Source: Rothia nasimurium
GTDB taxonomy: Bacteria > Actinomycetota > Actinomycetes > Actinomycetales > Micrococcaceae
Assembly: GCF_004569295.1 (NCBI RefSeq)
Contig: NZ_SPQC01000013.1
Location: forward strand, 1 to 58,656
Direction: 5' to 3'
DNA: 58,656 nucleotides
Part shown: one piece after another, positions 20,118-27,811 of the stretch
How the letters are laid out: every line of letters starts with the position of its first letter
Position numbering within the stretch: the first letter of the stretch is position 1
Notes under the pieces: generated by a model
The model's database searches: none
Told to the model about the DNA's origin: nothing
What the model saw: the letters and a program-made list of their open reading frames with translations, nothing else
Position numbers and translations under genes: made by a program

Positions 20118-20178
20118 ATACCATCTAAATCAGAAAAACCCACCAGTCACGTGGGTTTTTCTGATTTAGATGGTATCT
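20116..20178. terminator. Perfect 28-bp palindromic bidirectional terminator
   Basis: Arms 20116-20143 and 20151-20178 are exact reverse complements, with a 7-base loop. The core AAAAACCCAC / GTGGGTTTTT is a standard two-way intrinsic terminator for the plus-strand pseudogene and minus-strand fhs. The outer 17-18 bp (AGATACCATCTAAATCAG) extend it far beyond what termination needs. Confidence 0.9.
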
Positions 20179-20195
20179 ACCTGTTTAAAGGCGGT

Positions 20196-21905
20196 TTAGA
20201 AGAGGCCGACCATAGTGCCGTCCTCGTCAAAGCCAATTCGTTCGGCAGCCGGGAACTTGGCCAGGCCCGGCATGGTACGCATGGTGCCGCAGATAGCGTA
20301 AACATAGCCGGCACCGGCAGCCAGGCGCACCTCGCGCACCGGCAGAGTCCAACCGGTCGGGGCACCCTTCAACGAGGCGTCAGCCGAGATGGACAGGTGA
20401 GTCTTGGCAATGACAACCGGCAGCTTGCCATAGCCTAGCTCCTCGTAGCGGGCCAGCTGCTTAGCCGCAGCCGGGGCGACCTCAATGCCGTCCGCGCCGT
20501 AGACCTTGGTGGCAACCTTCTCAATCTTGGTGGTCAGGCTATCTTCGTCCTCGTAGGTGTAGGTCAGCTCGCTCACGTCATCACAGGCTGCGGCGACGGC
20601 GTCCGCCAGCTCAGTCACGCCCTTACCGCCCTCGGCAACGCCGCGGTGAATCGCCACGCGAGCGCCAGCCTCCTCGGCAATGCGGCGAATCGTCTCGTGT
20701 TCTGACTCGAAGTCGGTGGGGAAGGCGTTGATAGCAACCACCGGCTGCACGCCGAAGGAGCGCACAATCTCGATGTGCTTGAGCAGGTTAGCGGCGCCTG
20801 CTTCGACGTTCTCGGTGTTCTCTGCCAGCAAGCCCTCGGGCAGGGGCTTGCCGGGCACAATCTTGTAGCGGCCCGAGTGGGACTTGAGGGAGCGGACGGT
20901 GACCACCAGGACGGCGGCGTCCGGCTTGAGGCCGGAGACGCGGCATTTGACGTTAAAGAAGCGCTCCGCACCCATATCTGCGCCGAAGCCGGCCTCGGTA
21001 ATCACATAGTCGGCGTGCTCAAGACCAACGTAGTCAGCGACAACCGAGGAGTTACCGGTGGCGATGTTGCCGAAGGGGCCCGCGTGAATCAGGGCGGGGG
21101 TCTTCTCGAGGGTCTGGAGCAGGTTGGGGTTGATAGCGTCAGCCAGGATGACGGCCATAGCGCCGTCGGCCTTGAGGTCGGCTGCGGTGACGGGGTCGCC
21201 GTCCACGTTGAGGCCGATTACGATCTTGGCCAGGCGCTCCTGCAGGTCAGCGAAGCTGGTGGAGAGCGAGAGAATCACCATGATTTCGCTGGCTGAGGTG
21301 ATGTCGAAGCCGGTTTCGCGGGGCACGCCGTCCATGCGCTCACCCAGGCCGATAACGATGTTGCGCAGGGCGCGGTCGTTCATGTCGATGACGCGGCGCC
21401 AGGTGATGGCGCGGGTGTCGATGCGCAGTTCGTTGCCGTGGTGCAGGTGGTTATCAATCATGGCAGCGAGCAGGTTGTGGGCTGCGGTGACGGCGTGGAA
21501 GTCACCGGTCAGGTGCAGGTTGAGCTTTTCCATGGGGACGATCTGGGAGTAGCCGCCACCTGCTGCGCCACCCTTGATGCCGAAGGTGGGGCCCATGGAG
21601 GGCTGACGCAGGGTCAGCATGGCCTTGCGGCCGGTTGCTGCCATACCCTGGGCCAGGGAGACCGAGGTTGCGGTCTTACCCTCGCCGAGAGGGGTGGGGG
21701 TAACGGCGGTGACCACGATGTACTTGGAGCCGCGGGCCAGGGCCTTTTCTGCGGTGGTGTCGTCGGTCAGCTGCACCTTGGCAACGTACTTGCCGTAGGG
21801 TTCCAGGCGATCCTCATTGATGCCTGATGCTGCGGCAATCTCGGTAATCGGCTGCAGGGTCGCTGCCTGGGCGATTTCAAGATCAGAGGGGAAGTGCTTG
21901 CTCAT
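20196..21905 (-). CDS. fhs: Formate-tetrahydrofolate ligase
   Basis: 569 residues (family about 550-560). ATP-dependent formation of 10-formyl-THF from formate and THF in the cytosol, feeding purine and formyl-Met synthesis. P-loop-like TPTPLGEGKTATSV at about residues 70-83, TLRQPSMGPTFGIKGGAAGGG, NLHLTGDFHAVTAAHN, FNVKCR and INAFPTD are all typical. Start MSKHFPSD at 21905 with AAGGAAG upstream. It is divergent from an oxalate/formate-type carrier; a formate uptake and assimilation pair is a reasonable inference. Confidence 0.96.
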   Translation of the reverse strand: MSKHFPSDLEIAQAATLQPITEIAAASGINEDRLEPYGKYVAKVQLTDDTTAEKALARGSKYIVVTAVTPTPLGEGKTATSVSLAQGMAATGRKAMLTLRQPSMGPTFGIKGGAAGGGYSQIVPMEKLNLHLTGDFHAVTAAHNLLAAMIDNHLHHGNELRIDTRAITWRRVIDMNDRALRNIVIGLGERMDGVPRETGFDITSASEIMVILSLSTSFADLQERLAKIVIGLNVDGDPVTAADLKADGAMAVILADAINPNLLQTLEKTPALIHAGPFGNIATGNSSVVADYVGLEHADYVITEAGFGADMGAERFFNVKCRVSGLKPDAAVLVVTVRSLKSHSGRYKIVPGKPLPEGLLAENTENVEAGAANLLKHIEIVRSFGVQPVVAINAFPTDFESEHETIRRIAEEAGARVAIHRGVAEGGKGVTELADAVAAACDDVSELTYTYEDEDSLTTKIEKVATKVYGADGIEVAPAAAKQLARYEELGYGKLPVVIAKTHLSISADASLKGAPTGWTLPVREVRLAAGAGYVYAICGTMRTMPGLAKFPAAERIGFDEDGTMVGLF

Positions 21906-22144
21906 AATGTGAACTTCCTTGGTTAACTAGCTTATCTGCCACCACCCAGTTTAGTGCCCTGAGTCATGTTTTGCAGAGCCAGCACACTCATACATCTCAA
22001 GGAATGCTCAAAATTTTAGAAGAGCTACCAGACTCGCCACCCCTAGGACAGATAACATACGCCAGCCGCCGGCATGGGGTAATGTTGAGCGCATCACTAC
22101 ACATTGAATTTCGCCAGCAGACACACATCTCAGAGGAAAGCTTC

Positions 22145-23653
22145 ATGTCAGTTCTTGATAGGTCAGCTATCGTAGCACCCATCACTTTTAACCGCTGGTT
22201 CATGGCGCCAGCGGCACTTGCCATCCATCTCTGCATCGGGCAAGTCTACGCCTGGTCAGTTTTTAAGACCCAGCTGGTCACCCACTTTGGATCAACTGAA
22301 ACCGCAGTGGGTTGGGTCTTCTCTCTCGCCATCGCCATGCTGGGTATCTCAGCGGCCATCGGTGGCACCTGGGTGAAGCGGGTTGGCCCTCGCAAGTCGA
22401 TGCTAACGGCGGGAACCTGCTGGGTTCTAGGCTTTCTCATCGCGTCTCTCGGCGTGACCACCAACCAGCTATGGCTAGTTTTCCTGGGTTACGGTGCACT
22501 CGGCGGCATTGGTCTGGGTCTGGGCTACATTTCCCCGGTATCCACCCTCATGAAGTGGTTCCCTGACCGCCCGGGCATGGCCACCGGGCTTGCCATCATG
22601 GGTTTTGGCGGCGGTGCGCTCATTGCTTCTCCCGTATCGGCCCAGCTCATGGAGCTCTTTTCAGGCTCAGCCGAAAAGACAGAACAGGCATCAGCGCTCG
22701 TCCCCTCATTCTTAGTTCTCGCTGCCTCCTACGCCCTTATTATTCTGCTGGGCGCTTTCGTCATCAGGGTCCCCCACCCCGACTGGAAGCCCGCCGGTTT
22801 CGACCCGGCCCAGCAGAAGCCCAATACCATGCGCACCAACAAGAACGTCACCGCAGCCCGGGCTATCCGCACTCCCCAGTTCTGGCTGCTCTGGACTGTA
22901 CTATTCACCAATGTCACCGCCGGTATCGGCCTGCTTGAATCAGCCTCCCCCATGATTCAGTCTTACTTCACCATCTCCGCTGCGGCGGCAGCCGGCTTCG
23001 TCGGTCTGCTGTCCCTGGGCAATATGGGTGGCCGCTTCGTCTGGTCATCGACCTCAGATATCATCGGCCGCAAGAACATCTACATCATGTACCTGGGCGT
23101 GGGGCTGGCCCTCTACATCATCTGGGCACTCTTCGGCAACGTCAGCCTGGTGCTCTTTATCGCTACCGCTTTCATCATCATTTCCTTCTACGGCGGTGGC
23201 TTTGCCACCATCCCGGCCTATCTGCGCGATATGTTTGGCACCCTACAGGTGGGGGCTATCCACGGCCACCTGCTGACCGCCTGGTCAGCTGCGGGTATTG
23301 CTGGGCCGCTCATCGTCAACCTGGTTCAGGACACCGTGCGTGGGGGCAACCCCGATGCCTCTGGTGCCGAGCTCTACCAGCCCTCCCTCTTCATCATGGT
23401 GGGCGTGCTGGCAGTTGGGTTCATCGCCAACCTGCTGGTCAAGCCGGTGAACGAGAAGCACCATGCCTCAGAGAAGGACATGGCAAAGCTGGCAGGCCAC
23501 GGGAAGCTGGGCACCGCTGACCAACAAATTAAGGTCAACGCCGGCGGCCCGCTGCATACCCTGGCAGCCTGGGCCCTGACCCTACTCGTCACAAGCGGCT
23601 TGGTCTATGGCCTAGCCCAGACCATAATTCGCTCGCTGGCACTGTTCAGCTAA
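22145..23653 (+). CDS. OFA-family MFS transporter (oxalate/formate antiporter-like) with extra C-terminal helix
   Basis: 502 residues with 12 hydrophobic segments plus one more. N-terminal FMAPAALAIHLCIGQVYAWSVF and GYGALGGIGLGLGYISP (before MKWFPDRPGMATG) are hallmark OFA sequences; the second half repeats the fold with GNMGGRFVWSSTSDIIGRK. After a hydrophilic stretch (about 420-470) a 13th helix (AWALTLLVTSGLVYGLAQTI) resembles the separate small subunit found beside some OFA carriers, so this looks like a fusion; that is inference. Start at 22145 behind GAGGAAAG. Substrate could be formate, oxalate or another small carboxylate. The divergent fhs favours formate. Confidence 0.85.
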   Translation: MSVLDRSAIVAPITFNRWFMAPAALAIHLCIGQVYAWSVFKTQLVTHFGSTETAVGWVFSLAIAMLGISAAIGGTWVKRVGPRKSMLTAGTCWVLGFLIASLGVTTNQLWLVFLGYGALGGIGLGLGYISPVSTLMKWFPDRPGMATGLAIMGFGGGALIASPVSAQLMELFSGSAEKTEQASALVPSFLVLAASYALIILLGAFVIRVPHPDWKPAGFDPAQQKPNTMRTNKNVTAARAIRTPQFWLLWTVLFTNVTAGIGLLESASPMIQSYFTISAAAAAGFVGLLSLGNMGGRFVWSSTSDIIGRKNIYIMYLGVGLALYIIWALFGNVSLVLFIATAFIIISFYGGGFATIPAYLRDMFGTLQVGAIHGHLLTAWSAAGIAGPLIVNLVQDTVRGGNPDASGAELYQPSLFIMVGVLAVGFIANLLVKPVNEKHHASEKDMAKLAGHGKLGTADQQIKVNAGGPLHTLAAWALTLLVTSGLVYGLAQTIIRSLALFS

Positions 23654-24055
23654 AAACCAGAAGCCCTGCCCTGGCAGCCCCCAGGTTGAGCACCAGGATG
23701 AGGGCACCCAGTACCAGATTAGGCCAGCCGCTTCCTACCCAGGCGGTGAGACCAGCTACGGCGATGATAGCGAGGTTGATGAGCACATCATTGCGAGCTG
23801 CCAAAAAGGCGGCTGCGGTGAGCGCCCCGGCACCGGTACGAAAACGGGCCAGAATCAGGGTACAGATGAGGTTGACCACCACGGCCCCGCCTGCGGTAAC
23901 GAAGAGGGTGAGCGCATTGGGGGCGCCAGGGTCAGGGAATTTAGCCACGATCTGCCAGACGGCAGCCAGGGCCGGGAGCAGGATAATAGGGCGGACGCCT
24001 TCCCCGCCCGCGCCTGCCAGGTCAGTAACCAGCCCAGGGCGAATGAGGCCCAGAC
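23646..24055 (-). pseudogene. Remnant of a cation diffusion facilitator-like transporter
   Basis: The 100-codon ORF from 23948 (MAKFPDPG) holds a C-terminal half ending in AAFLAARNDVLINLAIIAVAG...SGWPNLVLGALILVLN, the pattern of small CDF-type cation transporters. Translation continues sensibly upstream in the same frame (GEGVRPIILLPALAAVWQIV), and a further fragment (ASFALGWLLT) lies in another frame. The N-terminal metal-site half (normally with a FADSVDF/EDT segment) is absent; the next gene begins instead. Its 3' end overlaps the MFS gene stop by 8 bases. Probably dead. A short expressed membrane peptide cannot be excluded. Confidence 0.65.
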
Positions 24056-24076
24056 ATCTTAGACCTGTGAGGTTTC

Positions 24077-25828
24077 TTAGGCGCGGGCAAAGATTTCTGC
24101 CGGGGCACCCTCTACAACCAGCTCACCGTTTTCCAGGAGCACGGCCCGGTCAGCCAGTGAGACGATGCGGGCGTCGTGGGAGATGATGATGACGGCCCGG
24201 CCCTGCATCACCGCGGCCAGGGACTGGCGGGCGTCCGCCAGTTCAAGCTGGGTAGTTGACTCATCCAGAATCACCGCGTGGGGGTTGGCAGCCACGATGC
24301 GGGCTAGGCCCAGCTGCTGAATCTGGTCGCGGGTGAGCTCTGTGCTACCGCCACCGACCCGACTCTCCAGCCCCTCGGGCAGGTCATCGACCCAGGTGGC
24401 GCCCACCGACCGCAGGGCGGTGAGCATCTGCTCGGCACTAGCGTCGGGTGCTGCCACGGTCATGTTCTCGGCCAGGGAGCCGACAAAGACGTGAGCCTCC
24501 TGGGTGCAAATGAGCAGGGCGGGGCGTCCGCTGGCATCAGGCTGGGTGGGGTACAGCCCGTTGCCCACTAGCTGACTACCGACCTGCACGGTGCCGCTGT
24601 CTGCGGTGAGCGACCCGGCAATCAGGCGGGCCAGGGTGGTCTTGCCCGAGCCGGAGCGTCCTACCAGGGCTAGGCTCTCCCCCGCTGCCAGCTGCAGGTC
24701 TACCCCTTTAATCACGGGGGCGTCCGGGTCGTACCCGTAGGTCACGCTCTGCAGGCTGATGACCGGGGCGGACGCGCCCTGCTCGGGCAGGTGCGCCGGG
24801 GCAGGCACCTGCCCGGCGGCACGGCGGACCTGCTGCTGGTTCGACAGGTCGATGACGCCAAAGACGCGCCCCATGGTGACGGTCATTTCGCGCAGGCGGT
24901 CGAGCCAGAAGGTGAAGATATCCGAGTTGACGCGCATGGTGAAGAGCATGATAGAGGCGGTTGCAACGTCGCCCCAGGTCGCCCAGCCCTGCTCCACGCA
25001 GTAAGCGCCCCAGACCATGGAGAGCACCAGGGGCAGGAAGGAGTTGAAGGCGTCCACAGCCCAGAAGATGGAGCGCACCACGACCATGCGGTCGCTGACC
25101 TCAAAGGTTTTCCAGATGCGCTCATCCTGCACCCGAGCACGGGCCTCACTGATCCCCAGCTCTTCAACGGTGCCAGCACCGCGGATGTTTTCGGTTGCCA
25201 CCACAGTCAGGTCACTGACGGCTTCGGTCTTTTCCCGGGTGAGCTTGGCGATCCGGGGTAGGAAAATCGAGAGCGCGATGGTCATCACGATAAACATGGG
25301 CACAGTCACCAGGCCGACGGCCGGGTTGACGGTGAAGATGGTGGCCGCGGTAATCACCATGTAGATGCTGATATGGGCGAATTCCGGCAGGCCGGTGGCC
25401 AGTACCTGGCGCACGCTGTCGACGTCATCAGTCAGGCGGGCTACCAGGTCGCCGGAGCCGGCGTCCTCAACGGTTTGGGCGTCCAGCTGCAGGGAGGCCC
25501 CGACCAGGTCAATGCCCAGGTCGCGGTTGAGGCGCACACCCATTTTCTGGCCCTGGAAGGTCCAAGCACGGGCCAGCAGGGCACCGGCGACCACGGCGAG
25601 GCCAATAACCGCTAGCTCTGCCCAGGGGTAGCCGGTCAGCTGCCCAGTGGTAGCCCGGTCAATCAGTTGCCCCACCATAATGGGGGTCACCAGGGTAGCC
25701 ACGGAGCTAGCCACAAACAGAACCACCAGCCAGACCAGCTGCCAGGGGGTTTTGAGAATCGAGAGGGCCAGCAGCCGCCAGGTAGTCTTACCGTCGGTAA
25801 TGGGGAGGAGGTTAGCCACGGGCTTCAC
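24077..25828 (-). CDS. ABC exporter half with intact Walker motifs but lost signature (catalytic-site partner)
   Basis: 583 residues. Six transmembrane segments (about 30-310) and one nucleotide-binding domain. NBD motifs: Walker A GRSGSGKT (390-397), Q-loop Gln443 (CTQEAHVF), Walker B VILDES (519-524, with Asp522 and Glu523) and H-loop His551 (IISHD). The ABC signature is replaced: STELTRDQ (496-503) stands where LSGGQ should be. Its start lies inside the upstream ABC gene (17-bp overlap). The partner has the opposite set of losses, so the two would make a heterodimer with a single competent ATP site. Substrate unknown; multidrug or peptide export is plausible. Confidence 0.88.
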   Translation of the reverse strand: MKPVANLLPITDGKTTWRLLALSILKTPWQLVWLVVLFVASSVATLVTPIMVGQLIDRATTGQLTGYPWAELAVIGLAVVAGALLARAWTFQGQKMGVRLNRDLGIDLVGASLQLDAQTVEDAGSGDLVARLTDDVDSVRQVLATGLPEFAHISIYMVITAATIFTVNPAVGLVTVPMFIVMTIALSIFLPRIAKLTREKTEAVSDLTVVATENIRGAGTVEELGISEARARVQDERIWKTFEVSDRMVVVRSIFWAVDAFNSFLPLVLSMVWGAYCVEQGWATWGDVATASIMLFTMRVNSDIFTFWLDRLREMTVTMGRVFGVIDLSNQQQVRRAAGQVPAPAHLPEQGASAPVISLQSVTYGYDPDAPVIKGVDLQLAAGESLALVGRSGSGKTTLARLIAGSLTADSGTVQVGSQLVGNGLYPTQPDASGRPALLICTQEAHVFVGSLAENMTVAAPDASAEQMLTALRSVGATWVDDLPEGLESRVGGGSTELTRDQIQQLGLARIVAANPHAVILDESTTQLELADARQSLAAVMQGRAVIIISHDARIVSLADRAVLLENGELVVEGAPAEIFARA

Positions 25829-27467
25829 CTGCTTTCAGTCGTCGCTCAACCTCCATGGTGGTTGAGACCAGGTAAATCTGGCGGATGTGTTCGAGGGGGC
25901 CGGGTCTTCCCGTATGGGTTTCGAGCTGGTTCAAGATAAACTTCTGGCTGGGTTCGTCCACCGAGTTCAGCGGTTCGGTGAGCACCAGCACGGACGCAGG
26001 CTGGGCCAGGGCCCGGGCCAGGGCCAGGCGCTGCCGCTGGCCCCCAGAGAGGTTGGTACCCTCTGAGGCCAGGGTGCTAGACAGGTACTTTTCGGGGTCG
26101 CGGCCACCAAGTCGGAAGGCGATTTCTTCGGAGTCGGTGAGCTGGAGCAGCTCAATCATGCGCTCCCGGCTCAACCCTTCAGTGCCCATCTGCAGGTGAT
26201 CAGCCAGGGAGCCGGCAAAAATCATGGGGTTGGGCTCCGAGAGAAGCACGCGCTCGCCCCCGGTGAGGATGCCCGCCGCCTGCTCCCTGCCCGGGGCAGG
26301 TTGAGCTTGGCATAGGGCTTCGGTCAGAGTTTCGGCGTAGTCCTGGGCTGGCACCCCGGCTTCGCGCGGGTTGATGTAGTGCACCGGGGCGCTGGCCCGG
26401 GGAACCTCAACCAGCGCCTGCCCTGCTGCGGCGCTGGTCGCCGGGGCCGGAGCGTCCTTACTCTCTACCTGAGAGTTACCCTCAACCTCAGCTGCAAGTC
26501 TATCTACGCGTTTGAGGGCAATGCGGGCGTTACGCCAGGCAAAGAGCAGCATCTCCACCGACCAGATAGGGCCGGTCAGGGTGTTGATCAGACCAACCAC
26601 CGTGACCAGCTGGCCAGCGGGAACCTCAGTAATCCAGGTACCCTCGGGGGCGGCCCCGCGCAGGGCGAGCGCAATGACCACCCAGGTCACAGCTCCCACC
26701 AGCAGGTTGCGCACCGCATACGACCAGGTCTGCACGCTCTCTAGGCGAATCTGGGAGGTGTAGACGTCCTGGGCTGTTGCCCCGTAGCGGCCCATCATGC
26801 GGCGCTGGGCACCCAGTCCTAGAATGGTGCGAATCGAGGAGGCTACGTCAGAGGCGCGGGAGGTAGACACCCCCACCTTGTCGCGGAAGACGTCCGCGTG
26901 CTTCTCGAGCAGCTTGGAAATCCAGGTGAGGGTCAGCATGGTCAGAATCAAGCCACCCAAACTCACCACAGCAATCACAGGGCTAATGCGCCAGAGCTGC
27001 CAGGTGCCCAGGGCGGTCACGCCCACCGCGGAAAAGGCCAGAATCATGGGCTGCCACATCTGGGCCATGGAGCGGGCGTCCTTGTTCAAGATCGCGATGA
27101 GGGCGCCGGTGTCGCGGTTGGGGCTGCCGGACATCAGGCTGGCAATGTAGAGCCGCCAGTCCCGCTCGATGCGGGCCACCACCCTAAAGGTGATACCCCA
27201 ACCCACGAACTCAACGACCGACAGGTAGACCACCAAGCCCACCAGCAACCAGACCAACCGCCAGGCGCCTGCCTCATCGCCTGAGGTGTACAGGTCAATA
27301 ATCGTGCCCACTAGAACCGGCAGGAACACCAGGGCGAGGGAGGTCAGAATGTCGAGGGGGAAGGGCAGAAAGAAGAGCGGGCGCCAGCGGAAGCCCGGCG
27401 GGGCGATACGGAACTTAACTTTTTCTTTGGGCGACTTGGTTTTTGTCTCGTCAGTCATCTCAGCCAT
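25812..27467 (-). CDS. ABC exporter half with degenerate NBD (signature only)
   Basis: 551 residues. Six transmembrane segments (about 38-310) followed by an atypical NBD. No Walker A is present: the region that should carry it (about 365-400) is short and unrelated. The Q-loop Gln is Glu411 (LSEPNPMIF), Walker B reads LVLTEP with Thr for Asp, and the H-loop His is Thr (LVSTT). The signature LSGGQRQ (473-479) is perfect. So this subunit can supply only the signature to its partner's ATP site. The NBD is a true reduction, not a frameshift, since the frame is intact. Preceded by a leader ORF and terminator. Confidence 0.88.
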   Translation of the reverse strand: MAEMTDETKTKSPKEKVKFRIAPPGFRWRPLFFLPFPLDILTSLALVFLPVLVGTIIDLYTSGDEAGAWRLVWLLVGLVVYLSVVEFVGWGITFRVVARIERDWRLYIASLMSGSPNRDTGALIAILNKDARSMAQMWQPMILAFSAVGVTALGTWQLWRISPVIAVVSLGGLILTMLTLTWISKLLEKHADVFRDKVGVSTSRASDVASSIRTILGLGAQRRMMGRYGATAQDVYTSQIRLESVQTWSYAVRNLLVGAVTWVVIALALRGAAPEGTWITEVPAGQLVTVVGLINTLTGPIWSVEMLLFAWRNARIALKRVDRLAAEVEGNSQVESKDAPAPATSAAAGQALVEVPRASAPVHYINPREAGVPAQDYAETLTEALCQAQPAPGREQAAGILTGGERVLLSEPNPMIFAGSLADHLQMGTEGLSRERMIELLQLTDSEEIAFRLGGRDPEKYLSSTLASEGTNLSGGQRQRLALARALAQPASVLVLTEPLNSVDEPSQKFILNQLETHTGRPGPLEHIRQIYLVSTTMEVERRLKAGEARG

Positions 27468-27534
27468 CAGGCTACTCTTTCAGCGTGTGCGTGCGGGTGG
27501 GCAGGTCGTATGTGAGGAAAAACCCGCAGGGCAT

Positions 27535-27569
27535 AAAAATACCTACCGGGTTCGCTTGCCCCGATAGGT
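27535..27569 (-). terminator. Intrinsic terminator between leader ORF and ABC genes (putative attenuator)
   Basis: On the minus strand ACCTATCGGG (27569-27560) pairs with CCCGGTAGGT (27550-27541), 10 bp with one G-U, followed by ATTTTTATG. It begins 27 bases after the leader ORF stop and ends 67 bases before the ABC start. CCCGTGGGTAG inside the leader ORF could pair instead with the 5' arm, leaving a 3-base bulge, and so act as antiterminator. That pairing is inference. Confidence 0.75.
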
Positions 27570-27596
27570 GTGTCTACGTCAGGTTATCGTACTCGT

Positions 27597-27683
27597 CTAA
27601 CCAGCAGTCGGGCTAGAAGCGAGCGCACCATTGATGTGTCTACCCACGGGGAGGCTGTTGAAGGGAATAGGTCGATTATTCAT
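27597..27683 (-). CDS. 28-residue leader peptide upstream of the ABC exporter
   Basis: ATG at 27683, stop TAG at 27599-27597. The reading starts MNNRPIPFNSLPVG and ends ASSPTAG; it is Pro/Asn/Ser-rich with no membrane segment. It is too short for most gene callers. Support comes from an exemplary ribosome-binding site (GAAAGGAGG, 8 bases before ATG), a promoter 51 bases further upstream, and an intrinsic terminator 27 bases after the stop and before the exporter genes. This is the arrangement of ribosome-mediated attenuation, as known for bmrB-bmrCD of Bacillus subtilis, which also controls a heterodimeric ABC drug exporter. It could alternatively encode a bioactive peptide. Confidence 0.7.
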   Translation of the reverse strand: MNNRPIPFNSLPVGRHINGALASSPTAG

Positions 27684-27733
27684 TTCGTGGGCCTCCTTTC
27701 GTGAGCTAGATATGCGGTTAAGTTCTGCCCTTT

Positions 27734-27763
27734 ACCTTAGAACACTCTGGGCAGGTTTGACAA
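27734..27763 (-). promoter_or_regulatory. Promoter of the leader-ABC transcript
   Basis: Minus strand TTGTCA (27763-27758), 18 bases, TAAGGT (27739-27734). A transcript would start near 27727, about 43 bases before the leader ATG. The whole 27468-27811 stretch is thus accounted for by leader ORF, terminator and this promoter. The promoter of the divergent helicase gene is not clear. Confidence 0.55.
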
Positions 27764-27811
27764 GCGTCACACCCGTCTTTGTCTTGACCGGTCTATTAAA
27801 CTAGAAGAACC

